From contig DASXUY010000058.1 of NCBI GenBank assembly GCA_036504535.1, positions 8,317 through 72,316 of the forward strand: a stretch of DNA of 64,000 nucleotides. Reading direction: 5' to 3'. The position numbers were made by a program, and so were the translations under genes. Positions within the stretch are counted from its first letter, which is position 1; each line of letters begins with the position of its first letter. Origin of the DNA: JARLGU01 sp036504535. GTDB lineage: Bacteria; Armatimonadota; Armatimonadia; Armatimonadales; Capsulimonadaceae. A model generated the notes under the pieces. That model searched no databases and was not told where the DNA came from. It worked only from the letters and a program-made list of their open reading frames with translations. Of this stretch, positions 44,937-53,511 are shown in pieces.

Positions 44937-47900
44937 ATGCGAATTAAGTCAACAGCTTTAGTAGCAGCGGCGGTCATGGCTTCGCTCTCATTGAGTGCGC
45001 CGGTTTACGCCGACAAGCAGATGGATTCTAAAGCCGTCGAGCAGGCGATCAAGATTATCCAGCATAACCCCAACCTCACACCAGCGCAGAAGAAAGCCTG
45101 CATCGAGAAGCTTCGCCCGCACCGTATCACGCCGCAGCTACTCCTCTCCACGATGGGCGGTCTAGTAGTAGTCGGCTATGGCACCAAGATCGGTCTAGCG
45201 GTTAAGAAGCGCAAGGAAGAGCTGCGAAAAGACCGTGAGAAGTATCAACGACGCGTCGATCGTCATAAGCGTGAGTGGGACGAGATCCTTGCGCCAGAAG
45301 AACCCAAGCAGGAAGACCCGTTCGTGGTCCTGCAACGACTCGCGTCAGCGATTCCCGTCGAGCAGCGCACAGCCTCGTTCTTCACGTCGCGCCCGATCAA
45401 CAAAGACGACGCGACGGCAATTCCCATCCTCATCGGCGGCGTGCGTGTTCCCGTCGACGTGTCGTCGGACGAAGCGGCCGACATACGGCGGGGCAAGATG
45501 CCATTGGTTCGAACGTTCACCATCAAGAGCGTGACGCGTCCATGGTACGAGTGGGCGGGCTACGAACCGTACGACCACTACTGGCCCGCCGTCGCCGCTG
45601 GCTGGTTCTGGCCGGACAGCCTGACGAAGTGCGGCTGGACCGATGTGGACAAAGTCGGCGACGATATCGCGGCTTACACAGTGGGGGAGCGCAAGCTGAC
45701 CGTGGACTGGGCCGACGCGACCCGCACACGCAGCGGAGTGCTCTATCGCTGGTCGCTCGAAAAGCGCCCGATGAGCAAAGCGCTCAATCCGGCCTTAGCT
45801 TCGTCCTATCGACCGCCGCGTCCACTGTCGGCGTCGGGAGTGTCTATCCACGAGGCGGCATTGCTGATTGGGCTAGATGGCCCAGCTCCGCGCGTGCCTG
45901 GCAAGGCGCGGCGTAAAAAGGCGCGTCCGCGCGGTGGAGCGTATGCTGGCGTGCTTCGCGCCAATCCACAAGCGAGCGATAGCGAAAGCAAGCCCGAACA
46001 TAAACGTAAGCGCGTCCAGCGGCTGCGCAAGTCGCTCAACAAGGTGGCGTCGACGAGCGCGGGAGGAGCGTCATCGGCGGCACAGGATGGTCGTAAAGCG
46101 GCAAGCTCTGTCGATAAGGCAGCCATGCGCAAGGTGCTGGCGCATCCCACTACCGATGAACCCATCCAAGCCGTTCACGAACCCGTAGCCCCGAAGGCGG
46201 ACCGGCCCACGAAGAAGAAGTCCAAGGGCGACTCTTCGTCGAAACGACCAGAAATGCGGGCTGCGAACAACGCGGATCCAGCAAGCGTGTCGCCGTCCCG
46301 TGATGTACCCGCTGGCGCATCGACATTCTGGGACGAAGCGCCGAGAGCGTCAACGGCGAAAGCAACCGAAATTGCCGAGACCGCTCCATTCCCGGTCGCC
46401 TGGAAAGAGCAGATCAAAATGCTCCACAGGGAGCTGGAAGAAACTATACAAAGCACGATTGAGTACGACGAAGATGAAGATATGATTGAAGCAGCCGCTC
46501 CCGAGACCATGGACGACGTGTTGATCCCGACACGAGCAGTCGCTTCTGCCGACAGTGATAGAAGTCGCCTTGACTTTATGGAACTCGGTGATACGAGCGA
46601 TGCCGACTCATTGATCGACTGGGGCGAAGGCTTCCAGCCGAAGCGCGATGACGCAGGAGATCTCCCTGGCTACTCGACAGACTCCTGGATACCGCAGGCT
46701 TCGATTGAGTCGAGTGACCTTGAGTTCGGCTCTAGCGAAGCGGTCAGGCCATCGTCCATCCCTCTGGAACTCGACCCTCCAAGCGGGGACCAGTCTGAGG
46801 TAGACCCGTATTTCGCGCCGTATGTCGAGGAGCCGCCGTTACTCCAAGAGATGAGCGATTTTGCCAGCCAAACGCCAGCGTTCGCGCGCGCCCTCGAACT
46901 CGACGATGCGTCGGAAGGCGCCGACATGGCGGCCAACGTGAGCTCTGCTGCGCCGATTGACCACGCAAGCATGACTCAGCAACCCACTGCGAGCGAGGCG
47001 GCAGCGCCAGGCGCACCAGCAGAGCCCGATGCAGCTCCAGCCGCTCCGACAAAGCGAGCTTTCCGATTGCGCGTAAGAGGCGCCGCCGCTGCCGATGAGC
47101 ATCCGCAACCTGTCCCCGCTCCCGAGCCCGCAATCGAGCCCACGGCGTCTGCGTCAGACGCTCCCCCGCCGCCGCAAGTCACCGGTCGCCCGTTTAAGAA
47201 GCGCAAGTCGCTTCGTACTTCCGGCCCGCAGGAAATAACCCTTTCGCCGCAAACGTGGCCCGGGTTCCCATATCAGCCTAACCCATACTACGCGCCGCCA
47301 CCGGGCTACCAGGCCGTACCGCCCGGCTACTCGCCAGTACCGCCAGGGTATCAGACCATTCCCCCGGGCTACAACCCGTACGGCGCCTATCAGCCGCCGC
47401 CCGCGCAGTATCCGGTTGCCCCAACCGCGCCGCACCTTGCATCGCCGCCGCCAGCGCCGCAGCAGACCGCTCCGCCTGCCTGGGACATGCAGCAGCCCTG
47501 GCAGCAGCAAGCCGCGCAAACACCGGCTCCGGAGCAAGCGCCGCACTACGCGCCAGTATCGCAGCAGTATGCCCCGTCCACCGGCTACCCAGCGCCGCCC
47601 GTCGCGCCCGTGGATCCCAACGTTACCGCCTATGGCGCGAACCGCACCGGGTATCCCGTCGGCTCGCCCCAGCGCCGCGAAGAAGGCGAGACCACGGGCA
47701 ACCTGGTCCGCGCCTCGGTCGGCTCCGCCCGCCAATCTCCCAACCGACGGCGGCGGCGAACCAAGGACGAAGCCCAGCGCCGCCCCGAGAAGCAGTCGAA
47801 CGATCTCAATGCCACGCTCATTGAGCTGCTGGCTCGATATGCGTTGCCGCAAACTCAAAGCGGCAGCGGCGATAAGCCGTCCCTGGAAAGCGTGCTGCTA

Positions 47901-47957
47901 CAGATTGCGGCCCTCCAGAACGCGGCCAACGACGGACACGACACAGAAAAATCGTAG
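44937..47957 (+). CDS. large secreted proline-rich protein of unknown function
   Basis: ATG 44937 has AGGA 8 nt upstream and gives a signal peptide (MRIKSTALVAAAVMASLSLSAPVYA); the open frame from 44775 would hide it. The 1006-residue protein is not one I recognise. In order: mature N-terminus with an EF-hand-free helical stretch (NPNLTPAQKKACIEKLRP), a hydrophobic segment (about 68-88), a highly basic coiled-coil-like helix (KKRKEELRKDREKYQRRVDR), a folded Trp/Tyr-rich domain (about 155-280: RPWYEWAGYEPYDHYWP), long Ser/Lys-rich and then Glu/Asp-rich disordered regions, four PPGY heptads (about 785-815), a Pro/Gln-rich tract and a conserved-looking C-terminal helix (NDLNATLIELLARYAL). It probably resides in the envelope, with disordered regions extending outward; it may partner the adjacent pseudopilin. 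Confidence 0.8.
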   Translation: MRIKSTALVAAAVMASLSLSAPVYADKQMDSKAVEQAIKIIQHNPNLTPAQKKACIEKLRPHRITPQLLLSTMGGLVVVGYGTKIGLAVKKRKEELRKDREKYQRRVDRHKREWDEILAPEEPKQEDPFVVLQRLASAIPVEQRTASFFTSRPINKDDATAIPILIGGVRVPVDVSSDEAADIRRGKMPLVRTFTIKSVTRPWYEWAGYEPYDHYWPAVAAGWFWPDSLTKCGWTDVDKVGDDIAAYTVGERKLTVDWADATRTRSGVLYRWSLEKRPMSKALNPALASSYRPPRPLSASGVSIHEAALLIGLDGPAPRVPGKARRKKARPRGGAYAGVLRANPQASDSESKPEHKRKRVQRLRKSLNKVASTSAGGASSAAQDGRKAASSVDKAAMRKVLAHPTTDEPIQAVHEPVAPKADRPTKKKSKGDSSSKRPEMRAANNADPASVSPSRDVPAGASTFWDEAPRASTAKATEIAETAPFPVAWKEQIKMLHRELEETIQSTIEYDEDEDMIEAAAPETMDDVLIPTRAVASADSDRSRLDFMELGDTSDADSLIDWGEGFQPKRDDAGDLPGYSTDSWIPQASIESSDLEFGSSEAVRPSSIPLELDPPSGDQSEVDPYFAPYVEEPPLLQEMSDFASQTPAFARALELDDASEGADMAANVSSAAPIDHASMTQQPTASEAAAPGAPAEPDAAPAAPTKRAFRLRVRGAAAADEHPQPVPAPEPAIEPTASASDAPPPPQVTGRPFKKRKSLRTSGPQEITLSPQTWPGFPYQPNPYYAPPPGYQAVPPGYSPVPPGYQTIPPGYNPYGAYQPPPAQYPVAPTAPHLASPPPAPQQTAPPAWDMQQPWQQQAAQTPAPEQAPHYAPVSQQYAPSTGYPAPPVAPVDPNVTAYGANRTGYPVGSPQRREEGETTGNLVRASVGSARQSPNRRRRRTKDEAQRRPEKQSNDLNATLIELLARYALPQTQSGSGDKPSLESVLLQIAALQNAANDGHDTEKS

Positions 47958-48329
47958 CCCTTGCCTGAAGGCTGGCGACTGAAGGCGCGCCTATAAAGTA
48001 CTGATCGCGCCCCTTCGGGCGCTCAGGAAGCCGCTTTGCGGCTCGTTTCTGACCCGGCGAAGGCCGCCGATCAGGTGCGTCACGCAGGGCCTTCAGTCGT
48101 CAGGCTCTCATCGGCCGCCAGCGCCCGCCATAACTCCGCAACCCCGACGCTCGCCAACCCTCGCAATTCCCGCCAAATGTGGTGTAAACTACTGTCAGGC
48201 GGGCACTCACCCGAATCGCGTCCCTGTCGTTCGTTTCGCATCAACGGCGCTGTTCTCGCCCTGCTTTGCTCACCCCACGAAAACCCAACGCCGGTAACGG
48301 CGATAATGGCAAAGCGAAAGGTACACCCA
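47958..48329 (+). other. intergenic region
   Basis: Apart from a GC-rich hairpin at 48007-48022 nothing gene-like is visible. The open frame extending upstream of the SGNH gene from 48036 has no signal-peptide-like or conserved content and is taken as non-coding. Confidence 0.4.
48007..48022 (+). terminator. GC-rich hairpin
   Basis: GCGCCC-CTTC-GGGCGC forms a perfect 6-bp stem about 50 nt after the stop of the proline-rich protein gene. There is no T-run. Confidence 0.45.
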
Positions 48330-49976
48330 ATGACACGATTGCTCTCAACGATGAAGCGGTGGGTGACGGTTGCCCTCCTCATCACTCCCATTTTGCTCGG
48401 CCTGTCGGCGAATGCCGCCACCATCCTGAAAACCGGCGACCGCGTCGTATTCTACGGCGACAGTATCACCGAACAGCGCCTCTACACGCGCTATATCCAG
48501 CAGTATGTCTACTGTCGCTACCCCGAGTTGAAGGTTCACTTCTACAACGCTGGCTGGAGCGGCGATACCGCTGGCGGTGCGTTAAACCGTCTTGAGCGGG
48601 ATGTGCTCGTCCTCAAGCCCACGATCGTCACGCTGTTCTTCGGCATGAACGACGGCGGCTATACCACGCTTCGTGACGATATCGTCGCCAACTACACGAA
48701 GAACCTCGACGGCATCATCACCGCGCTGCAGGCCAAGGGCGTTCGCGTCATTGTCTACACACCTGGCTGCGTGGACTACGACCGCCGCGAGCCTCTGCGC
48801 GCCGCGAACTACAACGACACCCTAGCCGCGCTAGGAAAGGCCGCGATCACGCTGGCGCAGAAGTACAACTGCTCCTACGTCGACGTCCACCACGGAATGC
48901 TCACCTACCAGGCCGCGCAAAAGGCGAAGAGCGCGTCGTATACCATGATCCCCGACTCCGTTCACCCGGATCCCAACGGTCACCTGGTCATGGCCAACGA
49001 GATGCTCAAAGCGTTCGCCGTCGAGCCCATGCCGCAACTCGGTACGGTGAACGTGCTCACCAAGCAGGTTACGGGCAGCGCCAAGCTTATCAGCGGCGGC
49101 GCCGACAACGCCACCATCGAGCTCACGCCGTCCACCACGCCTTTCTGGGTGGACTCGGGCTCGACCGCGACAGTAGCGCAGTGCGGGCTCGGCGACCTGG
49201 TGGCGCAAAAGCTCACCGTTAAGGGCCTCACCGCTGGCACCTACCAGGTGAATGCAGGAAAGCTCACGGCCTCGACCACAGCCGACGCTCTGGCGGCTGG
49301 ATATGCGCTCCCGGGCACATTCTCGCCTGCTGCGCAGAGCATTCACGATCTGACCAGGATGAAGGAAGACCTTTACTTTACGGCGTGGCGCCAAGTCCGC
49401 CTCGGCTTGGGTGACCGCGCTGGCGCTTCGGACGTCGTTGCCGGTCTTCTTGCAGCCGATGACGGGTTCAGCACCATACTCAACTCCGCGTCGCCCGCCG
49501 ATTCCAAGGTGACGATCACCATTTCACCGCGGCCTGATGGCGCCAACCTCGCCCTGGACAAGCAGTATGTCTGCTCCGATCCCAACGGCTACGGCTGGGG
49601 ACTTGGCAAGCTCACCGACGGTTCCTACGAAGGCAACGGCGGACACTGCTTCGCCAGCGGAGACAAGGACGAGTTCCCGAAAACGGTGACCATCGACCTG
49701 GAACAGCCCGCCAAGGTGGGCAGTGTGATCGTCGGCGTCCCGAACTTCGGCTCAACCAAGACCATCACGGTCGCAGTGAGCGCCGACGGGAAGACGTTCA
49801 CCGATGTCGGCACGCATGTCTTCCCGGAAGCCACGGAGACCAAGTTCACGTACATCTTCCCCGGCACGACCGCCAAGTTCGTCCGGCTAACGTACCCCGA
49901 CCACTACGACGCCGAACACGGCTACTCCAAGAACTTCGCCTTCACCACCGAAGCCGAAGTCTACGCCTCGAAGTAA
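48330..49976 (+). CDS. secreted SGNH/GDSL hydrolase with C-terminal discoidin-like domain
   Basis: ATG 48330 (AAGG at 48318-48321) gives a signal peptide (MTRLLSTMKRWVTVALLITP..NAA); longer in-frame starts exist but add unconserved residues. The 548-residue protein has the SGNH blocks: YGDSIT with nucleophile Ser45, NAGWSGDT (Gly), FFGMND (Asn) and the Asp209-x-x-His212 pair in DSVHPDPNGH. Residues about 405-548 form a galactose-binding/F5/8C-like domain (SVIVGVPNFGSTKTITVAVSADG; AKFVRLTYPD). It likely de-esterifies acetylated or acylated polysaccharides outside the cell, exposing them to the hydrolases in the window. Confidence 0.9.
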   Translation: MTRLLSTMKRWVTVALLITPILLGLSANAATILKTGDRVVFYGDSITEQRLYTRYIQQYVYCRYPELKVHFYNAGWSGDTAGGALNRLERDVLVLKPTIVTLFFGMNDGGYTTLRDDIVANYTKNLDGIITALQAKGVRVIVYTPGCVDYDRREPLRAANYNDTLAALGKAAITLAQKYNCSYVDVHHGMLTYQAAQKAKSASYTMIPDSVHPDPNGHLVMANEMLKAFAVEPMPQLGTVNVLTKQVTGSAKLISGGADNATIELTPSTTPFWVDSGSTATVAQCGLGDLVAQKLTVKGLTAGTYQVNAGKLTASTTADALAAGYALPGTFSPAAQSIHDLTRMKEDLYFTAWRQVRLGLGDRAGASDVVAGLLAADDGFSTILNSASPADSKVTITISPRPDGANLALDKQYVCSDPNGYGWGLGKLTDGSYEGNGGHCFASGDKDEFPKTVTIDLEQPAKVGSVIVGVPNFGSTKTITVAVSADGKTFTDVGTHVFPEATETKFTYIFPGTTAKFVRLTYPDHYDAEHGYSKNFAFTTEAEVYASK

Positions 49977-50012
49977 GGGCGATGTATGCGGGGGTGGGGA
50001 AAGAATTCAGAC

Positions 50013-50055
50013 ACCTCATCCCCCGGCCCCTTCTCCTAAGATAAGGAGAAGGGGA
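50013..50055. repeat. CCTCAYCCCC-type palindromic repeat
   Basis: ACCTCATCCCCCGGCCCCTT followed by CTCCTAAGATAAGGAG forms a hairpin. It follows the SGNH gene by 36 bp and may serve as its transcription end. Confidence 0.55.
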
Positions 50056-50091
50056 GTCCGGAATTGGCGGCAAGGCGCTGGAATCGCGTAT

Positions 50092-50338
50092 GTAGGGGCA
50101 GAGCTTGTCTCTGCCCTCCGACGGACCTCTCCTCCCCACTCGGAAGCGGGTCCCCTCCTCACCTAAAGGCAAGGGGAAGAGGTCGGATCTGCACCGACGC
50201 GCCGTGTTACGGGACGGACGGCGCGGCAGTGAACGGGGCCGATGCCACCGTACGTTGAAACGCACGGCTCCTAAGGGCTTGAAAGTACCCGCTGGGCACT
50301 AGGAGATGGGAGCGCCGCCGCCATCGGTTACGGTCCGA
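50092..50338. repeat. tandem duplication unit 1
   Basis: From GTAGGGGCAGAGCTTGTCTC to CATCGGTTACGGTCCGA; nearly identical to unit 2, offset by 263 bp at the start. Confidence 0.85.
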
Positions 50339-50354
50339 ATCCATCACGCAGTTC

Positions 50355-50600
50355 GTAGGGGCAGAGCTTGTCTCTGCCCTCCGATGGACCTCTCCTCCCC
50401 ACTCGGAAGCGGGGCCCCTCCTCACCTAAAGGCAAGGCGAAGAGGTCGGATCTGCACCGACGCGCCGTGTTACGGGACGGACGGTGCGGCGGTGAACGGG
50501 GCTCCGCCACCGTACGTTGAAACGCACGGCTCCTAAGGGCTTGAAAGTACCCGCTGGGCACTAGGAGATGGGAGCGCCGACGCCATCGGTTACGGTCCGA
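50355..50600. repeat. tandem duplication unit 2
   Basis: A near-identical copy of unit 1 with scattered substitutions (for example GACGGTGCGGCGG against GACGGCGCGGCAG). Sixteen base pairs separate the units. Confidence 0.85.
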
Positions 50601-50710
50601 AACCCTCGCCCGCCTCGGGAGAGGGTAGGGTGAGGGCAGTTTTGCGTGTTTTGCGTTGCGCAATGCGATTCTTTTTTTTGCGCAAAACTGTATGCGTGAA
50701 TACAGACCAC

Positions 50711-50884
50711 GAATATTTTGGGATTCGCGAATCGCAATATTCATGAATATTTGTCGTGTTGAGTGCCACTGTGATTCGATTGGCCGAAGGTTTCCAAGGT
50801 GCCTATGCGTCGAAACGCATTGAGGCGGCCGCTTTGGGATTATCGCCTCATTGTTAGTATATCATGTGTATGATAATTTGTCAA
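50711..50884 (-). ncRNA. candidate promoter-bearing structured RNA, copy B
   Basis: The minus strand has TTGACA (50884-50879), a 17-bp spacer and TATACT (50861-50856). The predicted transcript starts with TGAGGCG pairing with CGCCTCA (50844-50850 with 50821-50827), then ATGCGT-TTCG-ACGCAT, a 6-bp stem with a UUCG tetraloop (50820-50805), then GGCACCTTGGAAACC (50803-50789), and reaches ATTCATGAATATT..GATTCGCGAATC..AATATTC (50751-50711). Order and spacing match copy A. Confidence 0.42.
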
Positions 50885-51251
50885 TACATTGATATAAAAG
50901 TTATCTATATAATACAGACGTTCGATATTTCGTTCGTGCGTGAGTGAAGTTGCGTGGTGCACGTTGGGGTTCGAATGCCGGCGAGTCGGGTTACGATCCG
51001 GGAACCCGACACCGGCGCCAAACCGCCGGGTCTGAACGCCTAGTCCGCAGGCGGACGCAAGCGGCCTGACGAAGAACACCCCTGTGGGGCTAAAGAGTGC
51101 TCACCGACACGCCGTGTTACGGTCCGAATCGCGCGCCGCAACCGACGCGCTGCCAGACCCAGGGCGTTGCCCGTGGGCTCCGCATATGTCGCCCCTTCAG
51201 GGCTACGGAATTGCATCGACGCCCTCGGTTATGGTCCGAATCCGGCTCTGG

Positions 51252-51294
51252 CTCCCCTTCGCCTTTCCAAGGAGAAGGGGCTGGGGGATGAGGT
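51252..51294. repeat. CTCCCCTTC palindromic repeat
   Basis: CTCCCCTTCGCCTTTCCAAG followed by GAGAAGGGGCTGGGGGATGAGG; close relative of the copy at 52166-52210. Confidence 0.6.
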
Positions 51295-51419
51295 AATCGA
51301 AACCCCAAATCTTGGGGTGGTGCGGCACGCGCCGGGCTCTGGCAGCGGCAGCGTGGATGTCGCGTTCTGGCCACCGTCTCCAATTAGATCGCCACACCCG
51401 TCTCTGCCCACGGGCCTCC

Positions 51420-52106
51420 CTATTCACGGCCCCAGTAGTACACATTTGGCCGCAATAAAGCTGGCATCGGCTCCCCCGGAACGGCAGGCTTGAGAGGCTC
51501 CTGCGATATGATCGTCCCCCAATGGCCAAAACCGCTGCCCCACATGAATTCGACGCAAGGCAACTTGGTGGTAGCACAAGATGCAGGGCTCCGAGTTACT
51601 TCAATTGTATTAGGGTGAGTGGCCGATATTGCAGCCGGTAGAGACAATTGCGGGTGGCTCTTCGTTGAAACGACACCAGTAGCCCCTATATAGACCCTGA
51701 TAGTGGCGGACGCAGTGGGCTGGTACTTGCCGGACTTTAGAAGTTCACGGCCCCAAGCTTCGACGATGTTGCAGTTGGTCACCTGCATTTGCGTCATAGC
51801 GAAAGAAACAAGCTCATGCGCATAGATCAAGACACCGCTCAAAAGGCAGGCTGCCACAGCGAAAGCGGTGTACCAACCTGCAAGGACGCGTGACCTGCCA
51901 TTCTTCGCCCGTCTTGCCAATATCAGGCTAACGACGCTCAACAGGGTGAGAGCAATCAACAGCACCAAAATCACTCGTGATAGCGTGCTATCTCCTGTCG
52001 CGCAATACGAGCCCGCAAGGCCAACGAAGGCCAAAACTGCCGCTCCTGAAACCTTCTGGGCATTCTGTTCGGCAACGAGAGCCCCGATTATTTTGGGTAA
52101 GCTCAT
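51420..52106 (-). CDS. small membrane protein of unknown function
   Basis: The 228-residue protein has three predicted membrane helices (about 20-36, 44-64 and 75-97) and then a soluble C-terminal part of about 130 residues with Cys112, Cys177 and Cys184 (a possible disulphide pair if it faces outward). I do not recognise a family. ATG is preceded by GAGG at 7 nt. It lies 39 bp downstream of the GH29 gene on the same strand, so it is likely co-transcribed with it and the NHL gene. Its codon use does not stand out by eye. Confidence 0.65.
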   Translation of the reverse strand: MSLPKIIGALVAEQNAQKVSGAAVLAFVGLAGSYCATGDSTLSRVILVLLIALTLLSVVSLILARRAKNGRSRVLAGWYTAFAVAACLLSGVLIYAHELVSFAMTQMQVTNCNIVEAWGRELLKSGKYQPTASATIRVYIGATGVVSTKSHPQLSLPAAISATHPNTIEVTRSPASCATTKLPCVEFMWGSGFGHWGTIISQEPLKPAVPGEPMPALLRPNVYYWGRE

Positions 52107-52145
52107 AGAAAGACCTCATGCCCTACGCCATCCCAACAACGCCAC

Positions 52146-53429
52146 CTACCGCACGCTATACTCTGCCTCCCCTTCGTCCTTTCCAAGGAGAAGGGGCCGG
52201 GGGTTGAGGTCTTCCTCGTCGCCAAGCTCCACCCGGATCACCGCCGCCGTGCCCGCTAGTTCGTTCACCGGCAAGTGCGCCAGACGCAGCCGCGGAGTGG
52301 TGTCGCCCCACTCGCTGGGCACAACGTCGACTGTGAAGTCCACCGGCGCACCGGTGTTGAGCAGGGTTGCCTTGAGCGGGACGGCGGTGAGGGGTTTGAG
52401 CTTAATTGAGTCGACAATCGCGTCCTTGTAGCAGTGGACATACAGAGTCTGCCCGCGACGCGTCAGGAGGATATCGCGGTTGGTGGTCAGGTGCGATGTC
52501 GGTTCAGAGTCGCCGAACGCTTCCTTCACCGATGCGTACCACTGGCCAACGCGCCGCAGCACAGCCGCCGACTCCGCCGGGATTGTGCCGTCGGGCTTGG
52601 GGCCGATGTTCAGCAGGTAGTTGGCGCCGACCGCCATGAACTTGTCGATACTGCGCATCAGATGCCGGTCGGCATAGTATGTGTCGTCGAGCCGGTAGCC
52701 CCAGCTCTCGGAACTCACCGACTGGCACGCTTCCGTCGGGCGACTGATCGCAGGCGCAGCGTCAGGGTCGAGGTCAAAGTCGCGCTCTGGGGTTCCGAAA
52801 TCGCCCTCGTCGTACCCGCGATCATTGATCAATGCGCCCGGCTGAAGCTCGCGAATCATGGCATTGATCGATTCGTCCCGGTGCTCGACCGCATTGCAGT
52901 CCCACCAGAACCCGGAGATCTTGCCGTAGTTGGTGCAAAGCTCGCGAACCTGAGCGCGCACAAACTCCATGTAACGGTCGTTGTCCGGCTCGCCGCCAGG
53001 AACCACATCGGGCAGCTCATGGTGACGGTTGGCAGTAGGGTAGTTCGGCTGATGCCAGTCGACGCAGGCGTAGTAGAGGCACAGGGGGACGCCTCGCCGG
53101 TGGCACGCCTCCGCCAGCATCGCCAGCACATCGCGGCCGTACGGCGTGTTGACCGTGTTGTAGCTGGTCTGCTTGGTGTCCCAAAGGCAGAATCCGTCGA
53201 GGTGCTTGGTCGTGAAGCAGACATACTCCATGCCCACCTCGGCCATCAGATCCAGCCACGCATCCGGATCGAACCGCACCGGGTTCCACTGCTCCGCGAG
53301 CTTGACGTACTCAGCATGCGGCGTCCGAGCCCGCATCTGGTGCTGCTCATGGAAGCCCGGAATGGCATAGATGCCCCAATGGACAAACATGCCAAACCGC
53401 TTTGATCCAAACAAGCTCAACGTTCCCAT
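52146..53429 (-). CDS. GH29 alpha-L-fucosidase
   Basis: ATG 53429 is favoured over an in-frame GTG at 53486 because the family fold starts at once (LFGSKRFGMFVHWG). The 427-residue protein has KHLDGFCLWDT at about 75-85 (second His replaced by Leu) and GFWWDCNA with presumed nucleophile Asp177. No signal peptide. The C-terminus from DLNPRPLLLGKDEGE onward is encoded by a palindromic repeat (52166-52210), so the last 20-odd residues are probably a recent addition not belonging to the fold. It follows the NHL gene by 82 bp and precedes the small membrane protein gene by 39 bp. Confidence 0.9.
   Translation of the reverse strand: MGTLSLFGSKRFGMFVHWGIYAIPGFHEQHQMRARTPHAEYVKLAEQWNPVRFDPDAWLDLMAEVGMEYVCFTTKHLDGFCLWDTKQTSYNTVNTPYGRDVLAMLAEACHRRGVPLCLYYACVDWHQPNYPTANRHHELPDVVPGGEPDNDRYMEFVRAQVRELCTNYGKISGFWWDCNAVEHRDESINAMIRELQPGALINDRGYDEGDFGTPERDFDLDPDAAPAISRPTEACQSVSSESWGYRLDDTYYADRHLMRSIDKFMAVGANYLLNIGPKPDGTIPAESAAVLRRVGQWYASVKEAFGDSEPTSHLTTNRDILLTRRGQTLYVHCYKDAIVDSIKLKPLTAVPLKATLLNTGAPVDFTVDVVPSEWGDTTPRLRLAHLPVNELAGTAAVIRVELGDEEDLNPRPLLLGKDEGEAEYSVR
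52166..52210. repeat. CTCCCCTTC palindromic repeat overlapping the end of GH29
   Basis: CTCCCCTTCGTCCTTTCCAA followed by GGAGAAGGGGCCGGGGGTTGAGG. It lies inside the 3' end of the minus-strand GH29 gene and encodes its C-terminal tail. Confidence 0.7.
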
Positions 53430-53511
53430 AGAGCAGCCACCCGTCCCAACCCCGCCTTTCCAGGCGGACCCAAAAATGGCCCGCACGCGGCCAGAGAGCG
53501 CCTCTTACTTC

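Larger units (their letters stand above)
49977..51419. other. non-coding repeat field
   Basis: About 1.44 kb without a credible gene. It contains a CCTCATCCCCC palindrome (50013-50055), a tandem duplication (50092-50338 and 50355-50600), repeat copy B with a minus-strand promoter (50604-50884), the widespread-looking motif GGTTACGGTCCGAA in several versions (near 50326, 50589, 51116, 51230), and another CTCCCCTTC..GAAGGGG palindrome (51252-51294). ORFs here are made of repeat sequence. Confidence 0.6.

Noticed and set aside
48036..48329. 98-codon extension of the SGNH gene
   Set aside because: It hides the signal peptide and covers a hairpin; ATG 48330 has a ribosome site.
50092..50600. possible CRISPR array
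   Set aside because: Only two long units, no short regularly spaced repeats with unique spacers and no cas genes.
50328..50744. 138-codon minus-strand frame
   Set aside because: It spans a tandem duplication and palindromic repeats; no protein-like conservation.
50966..50980. GGTTCGAATGCC, like a tRNA T-loop
   Set aside because: The flanking bases do not form a T-stem, and no acceptor or anticodon arm can be built around it.
52434..53405. 323-codon plus-strand open frame
   Set aside because: It is antisense to the GH29 gene, whose motifs are unmistakable; the plus-strand product has no conserved features.
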